Made by a program: the position numbers and the translations under genes. 64,000 bases of DNA. It comes from Methylobacterium sp. (GTDB lineage: Bacteria > Pseudomonadota > Alphaproteobacteria > Rhizobiales > Beijerinckiaceae). The DNA is taken from contig PNLY01000009.1 of assembly GCA_013823325.1 (NCBI GenBank), positions 37,431 through 101,430 of the forward strand, written 5' to 3'. Position 1 is the stretch's first letter. Each line of letters starts with the position of its first letter. Below the pieces are notes generated by a model. That model had not been told where the DNA came from, did not search any database, and saw nothing but the letters and a program-made list of their open reading frames with translations. Shown here one piece after another: positions 1 through 9,231 of this stretch.

Positions 1-1
1 G

Positions 2-799
2 AAGGCGCTCGCCGGCTCGGCCGTGCCGGTGCCGCCGGCATTGCTGCTGCACGAGGCGGACGATGTCGTCGGCACGCCGTTCTACCTGATGGAGCGGCTG
101 GAAGGCCGCGTTTTCCACGACACCGCCCTGCCCGGCGTCGCGCCTCACGAGCGGCGCGCCATGTATTTCGCCATGGCCGAGGCGCTGGCGGCGCTGCACG
201 GCTTCGACTGGCAGGGCGCCGGCCTCGCCGATTTCGGCAGACCCGGCAATTACTATGCCCGCCAGCTGGCGCGCTGGGGCCGGCAATGGCGCGAGACCCG
301 GACGCGGGAGATCCCGGCGATCGACCGGCTGATCGACTGGCTCGGCGCCAATCTCGACGAGACGTCGGACACGACCATCGTCCATGGCGATTTCCGGCTG
401 GGCAACCTGATGTTCGCGCCCGATGCGCCGAAGGTCGTCGCGGTGCTCGACTGGGAGCTCTCGACGCTCGGCCATCCGCTCTCCGACGTCGCCTTCTCCT
501 GCCTGCCCTGGCATTCGACGCCGCAGATGTATGCCGGCATCGTCGGGCTCGACCGCGAGGCGCTGGGGATACCGACGCAGGACGAATACATCGCGCGCTA
601 TTGCGCCGCCGCCGGGCGGGCTGAAGGGCCGGGCCGCTTCCACCTCGCCTTCTCGCTGTTCCGCTTCGCCGTCATCCTCGACGGCATCGCCGCGCGGGCG
701 AAGACCGGCAACGCCGCCGCGGAGAATGCCGTCGCTGTGGGCGCGATGGCGGAGAGTTTTGCCGAGCGGGCGGACGCGCTGGTCGCAGGTGATGGCTAG
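2..799 (+). CDS. Phosphotransferase (APH-fold kinase), 5' end outside window
   Basis: This is the C-terminal part of an aminoglycoside-phosphotransferase-fold kinase. The frame is open to the first base, so the true start lies upstream; the family is usually about 340-350 residues and about 265 are present. The catalytic loop VHGDFRLGNL (HGDxxxxN) and the metal-binding segment VLDWELSTLG are both intact, so the kinase should be active. In bacteria and mitochondria this subfamily pairs or fuses with an ACAD10/11-type acyl-CoA dehydrogenase and phosphorylates 4-hydroxyacyl-CoA (LvaA-like). The next gene is such a dehydrogenase, 146 bp downstream. Antibiotic resistance is unlikely. The exact substrate is inferred from family and neighbour. 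Confidence 0.85.
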   Translation, partial: KALAGSAVPVPPALLLHEADDVVGTPFYLMERLEGRVFHDTALPGVAPHERRAMYFAMAEALAALHGFDWQGAGLADFGRPGNYYARQLARWGRQWRETRTREIPAIDRLIDWLGANLDETSDTTIVHGDFRLGNLMFAPDAPKVVAVLDWELSTLGHPLSDVAFSCLPWHSTPQMYAGIVGLDREALGIPTQDEYIARYCAAAGRAEGPGRFHLAFSLFRFAVILDGIAARAKTGNAAAENAVAVGAMAESFAERADALVAGDG

Positions 800-811
800 T
801 TTGTTTCTCTG

Positions 812-921
812 GTCGTCCCGGGCGACCGCAGGGAGACCCGGGACCCATTCCGGAACCTCTATCGGAAAGGCTCCGGAATGGATCCCGGATCGGCGCCGCT
901 TCGCGGCTTGTCCGGGATGAC
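812..921. repeat. Palindromic intergenic element (family A, copy 1)
   Basis: An imperfect palindrome of about 110 bp. It begins GTCGTCCCGGG and ends TCCGGGATGAC, with internal CATTCCGGA and TCCGGAATGG arms. The last 16 bases are the exact reverse complement of the first 16 bases of the element at 42547-42657, so these are two copies of one dispersed family in opposite orientation. It lies between two same-strand genes and could fold as an RNA hairpin. Confidence 0.8.
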
Positions 922-945
922 TAGGTAAGGATTGGGAGAAGAGTG

Positions 946-2217
946 ATGGATTTCGCCTATTCGGCCAGGGTCGAGGAGCTGCGCGCCAAGCTGCAGGCCT
1001 TCATGGACGCCCATGTCCAGCCGGCCGATGCCGCCTGGAAGCACGAGGTCGAGGCCAACAGATATCCCACCGCACTGATCGATGGTCTCAAGGCCAAGGC
1101 GAAAGCCGAGGGGCTGTGGAACCTGTTCCTGCCGGCGCTCAAGCCGGATGAGCCCGGCACGCGGCTGACCAATCTCGAATACGCCCCGCTCGCCGAGATC
1201 ATGGGCCGAATCTACTGGTCCTCGGAGGTGTTCAATTGCAATGCCCCCGACACCGGCAACATGGAAATCCTGCACATGTTCGCGACGCAAGAGCAGCGCG
1301 AACGCTGGCTGAACCCGCTGCTCGATGGCGAGATCCGCTCCTGCGTCGGCATCACCGAGCCGGGCGTCGCCTCTTCCGACCCGACCAATCTGCAAACCAC
1401 CATCATCCGCGACGGCGACCATTACGTGATCAACGGCCGCAAATGGTGGACGACCGGGGCGCTGCACCCCAAGGTGAAATTCTGCATCGTCATGGGCCTG
1501 TCCGATCCGCGGCCCGACGCCGATCCGCACAAGCGCCACAGCATGATCATCGTGCCGATGGATTCGCCCGGCCTGACGGTGATGCGCAACCTGCCGCTGC
1601 TGAACCATTATTCGATCGAGGGCCACACCGAGACCGATTTCACCAATGTCAGGGTGCCCGCTGCGAACCTGCTGGGCGAGGAAGGCGCGGGCTTCGCACT
1701 GGCACAGGCGCGGCTCGGGCCGGGGCGCATCCACCATTGCATGCGCACGATCGGCCAATGCGAGGTCGCGCTCGAACTGATGGTCGAGCGCGCGCTGGAG
1801 CGCAAAGCCTTCGGCCGCAACCTCGCCGACTACGCCAATGTCCAGGACTGGATCGCCGAGGGACGCATGGAGATCGACCAGGCCCGCCTGCTCTGCCTGC
1901 GCGCCGCCTGGATGATGGACAAGCATGGCAACAAGGCCGCGCGCACCGAGGTCTCGGCGATCAAGGTCGCGGCGACGCGGCTGCAAACGAAAATCGCCGA
2001 CCGGGCGATGCAGGTGTTCGGCGCCGGCGGGCTCTCCAACGATACCCCGCTCGCCTTCATCTACTCCTGGGGCCGGGCCCTGCGCTTCATCGACGGGCCG
2101 GACGAGGTCCACCTGCGCACCATCGCCCGCGCCGAGATCAAGAAGCGCAAGGAAAGCAACCGCAGCACCTTCGCGGAACAGGGCGTGCTGCGGCCTTGGG
2201 TGAAGGGGGCGAGCTAG
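946..2217 (+). CDS. Acyl-CoA dehydrogenase, ACAD10/11-like
   Basis: A 423-residue FAD-dependent acyl-CoA dehydrogenase. The N-terminal helical domain, the beta-domain signature around CVGITEPGVASSDP and NGRKWWTTG, and the C-terminal helical domain are all present. The C-terminal DGPDEVHL segment is typical of the ACAD10/11 group. ATG 946 is preceded by GGGAGAAG; an in-frame GTG at 943 is also possible. Together with the kinase upstream it would form a split ACAD10/11 system, in which a 4-hydroxyacyl-CoA is phosphorylated and then turned over by a dehydrogenase-fold enzyme. It could instead be an ordinary branched-chain acyl-CoA dehydrogenase. The gene converges closely on the DUF3108 gene. 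Confidence 0.9.
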   Translation: MDFAYSARVEELRAKLQAFMDAHVQPADAAWKHEVEANRYPTALIDGLKAKAKAEGLWNLFLPALKPDEPGTRLTNLEYAPLAEIMGRIYWSSEVFNCNAPDTGNMEILHMFATQEQRERWLNPLLDGEIRSCVGITEPGVASSDPTNLQTTIIRDGDHYVINGRKWWTTGALHPKVKFCIVMGLSDPRPDADPHKRHSMIIVPMDSPGLTVMRNLPLLNHYSIEGHTETDFTNVRVPAANLLGEEGAGFALAQARLGPGRIHHCMRTIGQCEVALELMVERALERKAFGRNLADYANVQDWIAEGRMEIDQARLLCLRAAWMMDKHGNKAARTEVSAIKVAATRLQTKIADRAMQVFGAGGLSNDTPLAFIYSWGRALRFIDGPDEVHLRTIARAEIKKRKESNRSTFAEQGVLRPWVKGAS

Positions 2218-2220
2218 CGC

Positions 2221-3054
2221 TCAATCGGCCGCGACGGGCGGTCCGGCGAGCTGGACCGCGACGGTGCCGAACCAGCGCGTCTCGACCTCGAAGCGGACCG
2301 GCACGGGAAACTCGCCGCCCTCGCGCAGCGCGATCAGGACCGAGCCCTTCAAGGGCCGCATCGCCGCCTCGCGATCATCGTCATGCCGGAAGCCGGCGAT
2401 CGTCCGGACGGTGAAGCCGCAGCGCAGCGCGCGGCCGTTCAACGGGCCGTGGTCGGCGACCTGCACTCTCGCCGTGGAGGTCATGACCGCGACCGAGCGG
2501 CGGCGGCCGTCATAGATGGCCGTCGAGCCGTCGCAGGTCTCGCTCTCCGCCACCTTCTTCAGCATCCCGGCGACGCCGGAGAGCGAGTCGACCGTGCCGC
2601 GGATCAGTTCGGGCGAGACGGACTCGCGATCCTCGTTCGACGGCTCCTGCCGCCGGATCGTCGGCACGCCGCGCGGATAATGCATCTCGCTGACATAGGC
2701 CCGGCCGCGCCATGAGCCGTTCGCCTGATAGAACCGCGGCTCGGGGCCGCCGCGGCCCCAGCGGCCTTCGACCTTGCCGGATTGCTCGGCCGCCCCGACG
2801 AGCTGCGCCGCCCGGTAGGGGCGCGTGCGGATCTCGATGCGATAGCCGGCGCGGTCGAGCATCGAGGTCACCTCGATCTCGCCGAGCGTGACCCCGCCCA
2901 GCACCGTGACATCGTAGCGAAGGTGCATCTCGCGCGCCGAGGCGGCCGAGGGCGCGGCGCAGGCGAGCGCCCCGGCGATCAGAGCGCCTGCCGCGATGGC
3001 CCGTGCCTGTCTCGCTGCGATACCGGCTGCCCTCCCGCCGCGCCCGGGCATCAT
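2221..3054 (-). CDS. DUF3108 domain protein, secreted
   Basis: A protein of about 277 residues with an N-terminal signal peptide: basic MMPGRGGRAAG, a hydrophobic stretch near residues 19-35, and a likely cleavage after AAPSAASA. The mature part, starting near REMHLRYDVTVLGG, has the all-beta pattern of DUF3108 envelope proteins, whose function is not established. The start was chosen to keep a normal signal peptide; an in-frame ATG near 3135 would add 27 residues. It stops 4 bp from the convergent dehydrogenase gene. No conserved partner is visible. Confidence 0.7.
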   Translation of the reverse strand: MMPGRGGRAAGIAARQARAIAAGALIAGALACAAPSAASAREMHLRYDVTVLGGVTLGEIEVTSMLDRAGYRIEIRTRPYRAAQLVGAAEQSGKVEGRWGRGGPEPRFYQANGSWRGRAYVSEMHYPRGVPTIRRQEPSNEDRESVSPELIRGTVDSLSGVAGMLKKVAESETCDGSTAIYDGRRRSVAVMTSTARVQVADHGPLNGRALRCGFTVRTIAGFRHDDDREAAMRPLKGSVLIALREGGEFPVPVRFEVETRWFGTVAVQLAGPPVAAD

Positions 3055-3315
3055 CGCCGTCGCCGGAGAGGCTGCACAGCCTTGCAGCCGCTGCGCGTCG
3101 TTGCTGTCGAAGTCGCGCCCGAGCATCCGCATCATCCCGCACAGGACCTGCCGGCCCCTTCCCTCCGCGTGAGCGCCCGGTGTTACAGGGCCAAGGCGAT
3201 GTGCCGTTGTAGCGCGGACGACGAGAGCCCCGCCATGCACGAAGGCGCGACGGGTTGCGGTTCGTCGATTGCGCAATGCAGACGCCGGCGCCGGGGGCCC
3301 GCCAACGCCGCCCGG
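3055..3315. other. Intergenic, no gene recognised
   Basis: About 260 bp between the DUF3108 start and the end of the ATP-grasp gene, both on the minus strand. I see no convincing coding frame, RNA gene or strong hairpin. It probably holds the promoter of the DUF3108 gene. Confidence 0.4.
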
Positions 3316-4416
3316 TCAGTAAGGCGTGACGTTTGCCGGGACCGTGACGACGGTTTGATCGCGCGGAAGCGGCGGCGCCGCGGGTTTCGTCCTGCCGAGC
3401 AGCTCGAGGAGCGGCAGCACCGGATCGCGCGCAAGTTCGCGAATGACACGCCGCTCCAGCCAATTGAGCCGCCAAGGCAGCACGGCCGCCTTGAGGAGGC
3501 GGCCGCGATTCCTCAGCTCCAGCCCGTCCGGCGGCCCTTTTCCCAGCGCTTCCTTCATCAAGGCCGCCCGGACGAAATCCAGGCCTGCAAGCGCCATCAC
3601 GTCCATCCGGAACCAGAAGCGCGGATTGCTCTCGATGAAGAAGACCTGACCATCCGCACGCTCACGCAGGTCGAACCCGATCACTCCATCGAGCGCGAGA
3701 TGCGTTGCGACGAACCGACTGAGAGCATCGACATTCGGACGCCGAACGAAACGGATGCCATGACGCGCAAAGGTGTAGGCCACTTGACCGACGATCGCTC
3801 CGCGCTCGCACAGGTAGAAGACGCAAAGGTCCCGGCCGGGAATGAAATCCTGTGCCAGGATCGGACTGTAGTCGATCCGCCCGCGCAGATCCTCCGGTCC
3901 GCTGATCCTGCGCACGCCCCATCCGCCGTCAAGGTTCGTCGGCTTGACAATGAAGGGATAGGTCAGCGCCCTCGTCGAGGCGGCGGCGCGCAGCTCGGAC
4001 CAGGTCTCGAAGATTTTCGTGCCGGGCACGGGCAGGTCGAGATCGCGGCAGAGCTGGTGGAAGGTAAGCTTGTTGTTCAGCAGATCGAACGCCTCCCCGG
4101 CAGGAACCGGGAAGCAGGGTGTCTCGAACCTGTCCGAATAGGCCGCCAGAAAACGCGTGGTGTGTCCACAGGTCGGAAGGATGCAGGAAATCCGGTTGTC
4201 TTTTGCGTAGCTATCGATCGCGGCTGCCTCGGCATCGCCTGCGTTGGCGAATGGTTTTCCCAATTCGTGGAATGCCGAACAGTGCCGTGAATACTTGAGC
4301 CAGGCCCCATCTCCCGTTCCTACAACGTGTATCTCGTGGAAAAAGAAGGATACTGCCTTGAGTATCCTGTATTCCATTCGAAACCTGTCTGCCAGAAGGA
4401 TTGCGCGTCCAGTCAT
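3316..4416 (-). CDS. ATP-grasp domain protein
   Basis: A 366-residue ATP-grasp enzyme related to carbamoyl-phosphate-synthetase-like and PylC-like ligases. Visible are a Rossmann-like N-terminus (RAILLADRFRMEY), the ATP-grasp lysine region YPFIVKPTNLDGGWGV, and the metal-binding end FFIESNPRFWFRMD with its ExNPR motif. Such proteins join a carboxylate to an amine or thiol using ATP. ATG 4416 is preceded by GAAGAGAAAAG; an upstream start at 4443 is weaker. It is divergent from a CelD-type acetyltransferase. This pairing is common in surface-polysaccharide or small-peptide modification loci, but no polysaccharide gene is nearby and the substrate is unknown. Confidence 0.8.
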   Translation of the reverse strand: MTGRAILLADRFRMEYRILKAVSFFFHEIHVVGTGDGAWLKYSRHCSAFHELGKPFANAGDAEAAAIDSYAKDNRISCILPTCGHTTRFLAAYSDRFETPCFPVPAGEAFDLLNNKLTFHQLCRDLDLPVPGTKIFETWSELRAAASTRALTYPFIVKPTNLDGGWGVRRISGPEDLRGRIDYSPILAQDFIPGRDLCVFYLCERGAIVGQVAYTFARHGIRFVRRPNVDALSRFVATHLALDGVIGFDLRERADGQVFFIESNPRFWFRMDVMALAGLDFVRAALMKEALGKGPPDGLELRNRGRLLKAAVLPWRLNWLERRVIRELARDPVLPLLELLGRTKPAAPPLPRDQTVVTVPANVTPY

Positions 4417-4670
4417 TGCTCGGCTTTTCTCTTCAAAGGCCAAGTCGGATTGGAGACCATTCGGAAACTCCGTCCGCTTTCTCCTGCCGTGTCATATTTG
4501 CCTGCTTGGCATCGCCTCGCAACCGATCCGCGCAGAAGCCAAAGGTGTTAAGCCGATTTATCTCTGGAAGGTTGGTGCGCTTCGGAGATCATGAGGCATC
4601 GCATCGATCCTCGGGGGCGCGGGTGGACAGCGCAGGTCCTCTCGACAGAAGGCGAACGCCAGCGGACACG
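4417..4670. promoter_or_regulatory. Divergent promoter region of ATP-grasp and GNAT genes
   Basis: This 250-bp divergent spacer is visibly AT-richer than the surrounding sequence, especially 4417-4570. The shift continues into the 5' third of the ATP-grasp gene. No clear operator palindrome was found. Locally unusual base composition may mark recent acquisition of the pair. Confidence 0.4.
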
Positions 4671-5918
4671 ATGCCGCCTGGTGACCGACGCTTCGGCCTC
4701 CCGGGCTCCGTCAGGGCGGTCCGGACCGCTGCAGAAGGGCTTGACCTTGGCGAAAGGCTTGAGGCGGAGATCGTTACAGCTTCGGATTTCGCGAGGCATC
4801 AAGGCGATTGGGACGATCTCGTCCGTCGCGCACTGATCCCGAACGTCTACATGCATCCGGCAGTCGCGCTCGCAGCCGAGCGGCATGCCGGCCGGCCTGT
4901 CGTCGTTGCGCTGGTCTGGCGAGCAGCCGGCCTCGGACGGGTGCTCGTCGGCGCCTGGCTCCTGGGCGAATTCGCTGAGCGTCGAGGCTTCTTCAGGGTT
5001 CTCGACACGGCGCTGAACCGGCTCGTCTTCGCGGGCACGCCGGTCGTCGACGCCGGGCTGGTTCCGGATGTTCTCGACAAGCTGCTGGACGTCATCGTCG
5101 ACCAGCCGAACCTTCCCGGCATCATCGTCGCATCTGATCTAAACGCAGACGAGCGATTGCTTTCCTACCTGCGCGAGGTTCTCGGCCGGCGCCGCTCCCG
5201 CGCCATGGTCGTGGGGCGGCGGCGACGCGCGGTCCTGACCCGCCGATCCGACGGGGAGCTGCCGGAACATCCGGGAGCGTCCGCGAAACAGAGACAGAGC
5301 TTCCGTCGGAGAAGCCGGCGCTTTGCCGAGGCCGGCATAGAGCATGTCGCCCTGATGTGCGGACCGGAGATCGCGGAGGCGTTCCGGGCATTTCTTGAGA
5401 TCGAGGCCGGCGGCTGGAAGGGCAAGCAGGAGCACAAAGGCTGGGCGATCCGGCTCGACCCAAAGCTGGAGCCGTTCGCAACCGAAATGATCGAAGGCCT
5501 GGCGCGAGCCGGATGCGCGAGCATCGAGGGCTTGCGGCATGGCGGGCGCTGGATCGCCTTCTCGATCTGGCTTCGCTCCGGTTCGCGCGCCTTCGGCTGG
5601 AAGATGGCATATGACGAGGCGTTCGCCAGCTTCGGGCCCGGGCGCCAGCTCTCGGAACTGGTGATGGCGACGTTCGTCTTCGATCCAGCATTGGCCGATT
5701 TCGACAGCTGCAACGGCTCGGAGACATCCTTTCACGCTGCCATCTGGCCGGAGCGGCTCGAACTGGTCGACATGATCATCGACGCCCGCCGTGGCGGTTC
5801 CCTGTCAGGTACACTCTTCATGATCGTCGAGCTGGCATATCGCCGAGGCCGAGGCTGGCTGAAGGCCGCGCGCGATACCGTGCGTGCGCGCTGGCATGGC
5901 CTGCGCTTGAGCAGGTGA
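4671..5918 (+). CDS. GNAT acetyltransferase, CelD / FemAB-like
   Basis: About 415 residues. The C-terminal half has the CelD-type GNAT fold: SAKQRQSFRRRSRRFAEAG, then EIEAGGWKGKQ near the middle, and a late SCNGSETSFHAAIWPE. This is the Acetyltransf_6 / FemAB-like pattern seen in proteins linked to cellulose or exopolysaccharide modification and aminoacyl or acyl transfer. The start is uncertain: ATG 4671 is used, GTG 4623 is an alternative, and the frame is open back to 4401. It is divergent from the ATP-grasp gene and followed at once by a strong hairpin. The acyl acceptor is unknown. Confidence 0.7.
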   Translation: MPPGDRRFGLPGSVRAVRTAAEGLDLGERLEAEIVTASDFARHQGDWDDLVRRALIPNVYMHPAVALAAERHAGRPVVVALVWRAAGLGRVLVGAWLLGEFAERRGFFRVLDTALNRLVFAGTPVVDAGLVPDVLDKLLDVIVDQPNLPGIIVASDLNADERLLSYLREVLGRRRSRAMVVGRRRRAVLTRRSDGELPEHPGASAKQRQSFRRRSRRFAEAGIEHVALMCGPEIAEAFRAFLEIEAGGWKGKQEHKGWAIRLDPKLEPFATEMIEGLARAGCASIEGLRHGGRWIAFSIWLRSGSRAFGWKMAYDEAFASFGPGRQLSELVMATFVFDPALADFDSCNGSETSFHAAIWPERLELVDMIIDARRGGSLSGTLFMIVELAYRRGRGWLKAARDTVRARWHGLRLSR

Positions 5919-5954
5919 CCCCGCCGTGCCGAAGCGAGCTTCGGCACGGCGGGG
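5919..5954. terminator. Bidirectional hairpin terminator
   Basis: A perfect 16-bp stem with loop CGAG begins just after the GNAT stop codon, 14 bp from the stop of the convergent RND permease. There is no T-tract, but the position between convergent genes supports a two-way terminator. Confidence 0.75.
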
Positions 5955-5967
5955 CAAGACCTGACCG

Positions 5968-8900
5968 TCAAGCCGCCTCGGCGAGGTGCTTGTCGCCCCC
6001 CTCCACCCCATGCTGCCGCAGCGGCTTGTTGCCCGAGAGCCTCCGCATCAGCACGTAGAACACCGGCGTCAGGAAGATGCCGAAGGCGGTGACGCCGATC
6101 ATGCCGGCGAAGACCGCGATGCCCATGGCCTGGCGCATCTCGGCGCCCGCCCCGGTCGAGAGCACGAGGGGCACCACGCCCATGACGAAGGCGAGCGAGG
6201 TCATCAGGATCGGCCGCAGACGCAGGCGGCTGGCCTCGATCGCGGCCTCGACCGGCGTCCGGCCCTCGAATTCGAGCTCGCGCGCGAATTCGACGATCAG
6301 GATGGCGTTCTTGGCGGATAGTCCGACCAGGACGACGAGGCCGATCTGGGTGAAGACGTTGTTGTCGCCGCCGCTCCACCAGACGCCGGCCATCGCCGCG
6401 AGCAGGCCCATCGGGATGATCAGCAGGATCGCGACCGGCAGGGTCAGGCTCTCATATTGCGCCGCCAGCACCAGGAAGACGAGCAGGATCGCGACCGGGA
6501 AGACCAGGATGGCGGAATTGCCGGCCAGGATCTCCTGATAGGTCAGCTCGGTCCATTCGAAGGCAAAGCCCTTGGGCAGGGTCTCGGCGGCGATGCGGGT
6601 GACGGCGTCCTGCGCCTGGCCCGAGGAGTAGCCGGGGGCCGGGCCGGCATTGATGTCGGCGCTGAGGAAGCCGTTATAGCGCATGGCACGTTCGGGGCCG
6701 GCATCGGTGCGCACATTGAGCACGGCCGAGAGCGGCACCATCTCGCCCGAATTCGAGCGGACCTTGAGCTTGCCGATGTCCTCCTGATAGGCGCGGTAGG
6801 GCGCATCGGCCTGGACGCGCACCGTGTAGGTGCGGCCGAACTTGTTGAAGTCGTTCACATAGGACGAGCCGAGATAGATCTGCAGCGTCTCGAAGACATC
6901 GGTGACGGGAACGCCGAGCTGGCGCGCCTTGGTGCGGTCGATGTCGGCATAGAGCTGGGGCACGTTGACCTGGAAGCTCGAGAACATGCCGGCGAGCTCG
7001 GGCGCCGCCGCGGCCTTGGCCATGAAGGCCTTGGTCGCCTCGTCGAGCGCCTTGTAGCCGAGGCCGGCGCGGTCCTCGATCTGCAGCTTGAAGCCGCCGA
7101 TGGTGCCGAGGCCCTGGACGGGCGGCGGCGGGAACATCGCGATGAACGCCTCCTTGATGCCGGCGAACTCCTTGTTGAGCTGCATGGCGATGGCGTTGCC
7201 GGAGAGTTCAGGGGTCTTGCGCTGGTCGAAGGGTTTCAGGCCGACGAAGACGATGCCGGCATTGGACGAGTTGGTGAAGCCGTTGATCGACAGGCCCGGG
7301 AAGGAGATCGCGTTCTCGACGCCGGGATGCTTCAGGGCGATCGCGTCCATCTTGCGGATGACGTCCTCGGTGCGGTCGAGCGTCGCAGCATCAGGCAGCT
7401 GGGCGAAGCCGACGAGATACTGCTTGTCCTGGCCCGGCACGAAGCCCGACGGCACCTTCTGGAAGAGCAGGACGGTCAGGCCGACGAGGCCGGCATAGAC
7501 CACGAGCATCACGGTCTTGCGGCCGAGGATGCGGGTGACGCCGCCACCATAGGCCTCCGACGAGCGGTTGAAGAAGCGGTTGAAGCCGCGGAAGAACCAG
7601 CCGAACAGCTTGTCCATGCCGCGGGTCAGCGCGTCCTTGGGGGCGTCATGGCCGCGCAGCAGCAGGGCGGCGAGCGCCGGCGACAGGGTCAGCGAGTTGA
7701 TCGCCGAGATCACCGTCGAGATCGCGATGGTGAGCGCGAACTGGCGGTAGAACTGGCCGGTCAGGCCAGAGATGAAGGCGAGCGGCACGAAGACCGCGAC
7801 GAGGACGAGCGCGATCGCGATGATCGGGCCGGAGACCTCGCGCATCGCCTTGTAGGTGGCTTCGCGCGGCGACAGGCCGTTCTCGATGTTGCGCTCGACG
7901 TTCTCGACCACGACGATGGCGTCGTCGACGACGATGCCGATCGCCAGCACCAGGCCGAACAGCGAGAGCGCGTTGATCGAGAAGCCGAAGAGATACATCA
8001 CCGCGAAGGTGCCGACGACCGAGATCGGCACGGCGACGAGCGGGATGATCGAGGCGCGCCAGGTCTGCAGGAAGACGATGACGACGAGCACGACCAGCGC
8101 GATCGCCTCGAGCAGGGTCGAGATCACCGCCTTGATCGAGGCACGGACGAACTGGGTCGTGTCGTAGACGATCGAGTAGTCGACGCCCTCGGGCATGTTC
8201 TGCTTGATCTCGCGCATCGTCTCCTGGACGCGGTCGGCGATGGCGATGGCGTTCGAGTTCGGCGCCTGGAACACCGGCACGGCGACGGCCGACTTGCCGT
8301 TGAGCAGCGAGCGCAGCGCGTATTCGGCGGCGCCCAATTCGATGCGGGAGACGTCCTTGAGTCTGACGACGGCGCCACTTTGCGCGGTCTTGACGATGAT
8401 CTCGCCGAACTCCTCCTCGCTGGCGAGGCGGCCTTGCGCGTTGACCGAGAGCTGCAGGTCGAGCCCCGGCCCGCTCGGCGAGGCGCCGATGACGCCGGCC
8501 GCGGCCTGGACGTTCTGGGCGCGGATCTCGCGGACGATGTCGGAGGGCGAGAGGCCGTGCTCGGCGACCTTTTGCGGGTCGAGCCAGACGCGCATCGAAT
8601 AGTCGCCCGAGCCGAAGAGCTGAACCTGGCCGACGCCGTCGATGCGCGCCAGCCGGTCCTTGACGTTGAGGACGGCGTAGTTGCGCAGATAGGTCATGTC
8701 GTAGCGGCCGTTCGGCGAGGTGATGTGCACCACCATCGTCAGGTCGGGCGAGCTCTTGATGGTGGTGACGCCGAGGCGGCGCACCTCCTCGGGCAGGCGC
8801 GGTTCCGCCTGGGAGACGCGGTTCTGGACCAGCTGCTGGGCCTTGTCCGGGTCGGTGCCGAGCTTGAAGGTGACGTTCAGCGTCATCACGCCGTCGGTCG

Positions 8901-9153
8901 TCGCCTGGCTCGACATGTAGAGCATGCCCTCGACGCCGTTGATCTGCTCCTCGATCGGCGTCGCCACGGTCTCGGCGATGACGCGGGGATTGGCGCCGGG
9001 ATATTGCGCGCGCACCACCACGGTCGGCGGCACGACCTCGGGATATTCCGAGATCGGCAGCGCCCTGAGCGCCAGCAGGCCGGCGAGGAAGATCAGGACG
9101 GAGAGGACGCCGGCGAAGATCGGCCGGTCAATGAAGAACTTCGAGAGGTTCAT
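5968..9153 (-). CDS. RND multidrug efflux permease (HAE1 / AcrB-MexF family)
   Basis: A 1061-residue inner-membrane drug:proton antiporter of normal length. It begins MNLSKFFIDRPIFAGVL, the standard HAE1 N-terminus. The paired proton-relay aspartates in TM4 are present (IGIVVDDAIVVVENVE, Asp410/411). It also has two large periplasmic loops and TM clusters at about 340-560 and 880-1040. With the adaptor encoded upstream it would form two thirds of a tripartite pump; no outer-membrane channel gene is in the window, so TolC or another OprM-like protein must be shared. A 146-bp palindromic element lies between adaptor and permease. Substrates cannot be read from sequence. Confidence 0.97.
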   Translation of the reverse strand: MNLSKFFIDRPIFAGVLSVLIFLAGLLALRALPISEYPEVVPPTVVVRAQYPGANPRVIAETVATPIEEQINGVEGMLYMSSQATTDGVMTLNVTFKLGTDPDKAQQLVQNRVSQAEPRLPEEVRRLGVTTIKSSPDLTMVVHITSPNGRYDMTYLRNYAVLNVKDRLARIDGVGQVQLFGSGDYSMRVWLDPQKVAEHGLSPSDIVREIRAQNVQAAAGVIGASPSGPGLDLQLSVNAQGRLASEEEFGEIIVKTAQSGAVVRLKDVSRIELGAAEYALRSLLNGKSAVAVPVFQAPNSNAIAIADRVQETMREIKQNMPEGVDYSIVYDTTQFVRASIKAVISTLLEAIALVVLVVIVFLQTWRASIIPLVAVPISVVGTFAVMYLFGFSINALSLFGLVLAIGIVVDDAIVVVENVERNIENGLSPREATYKAMREVSGPIIAIALVLVAVFVPLAFISGLTGQFYRQFALTIAISTVISAINSLTLSPALAALLLRGHDAPKDALTRGMDKLFGWFFRGFNRFFNRSSEAYGGGVTRILGRKTVMLVVYAGLVGLTVLLFQKVPSGFVPGQDKQYLVGFAQLPDAATLDRTEDVIRKMDAIALKHPGVENAISFPGLSINGFTNSSNAGIVFVGLKPFDQRKTPELSGNAIAMQLNKEFAGIKEAFIAMFPPPPVQGLGTIGGFKLQIEDRAGLGYKALDEATKAFMAKAAAAPELAGMFSSFQVNVPQLYADIDRTKARQLGVPVTDVFETLQIYLGSSYVNDFNKFGRTYTVRVQADAPYRAYQEDIGKLKVRSNSGEMVPLSAVLNVRTDAGPERAMRYNGFLSADINAGPAPGYSSGQAQDAVTRIAAETLPKGFAFEWTELTYQEILAGNSAILVFPVAILLVFLVLAAQYESLTLPVAILLIIPMGLLAAMAGVWWSGGDNNVFTQIGLVVLVGLSAKNAILIVEFARELEFEGRTPVEAAIEASRLRLRPILMTSLAFVMGVVPLVLSTGAGAEMRQAMGIAVFAGMIGVTAFGIFLTPVFYVLMRRLSGNKPLRQHGVEGGDKHLAEAA

Positions 9154-9231
9154 TTGGGTGCCCCTTCAAGGCGGCGGCCCCGCCGGTCCCGAAGCGGCCG
9201 GCGGGGCGGAAATGGAGGTGAGGAACCTCGC

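Noticed and set aside
2-799. Aminoglycoside resistance gene
   Set aside because: The fold is shared, but the neighbour and motif wording match the ACAD10/11-linked kinase group.
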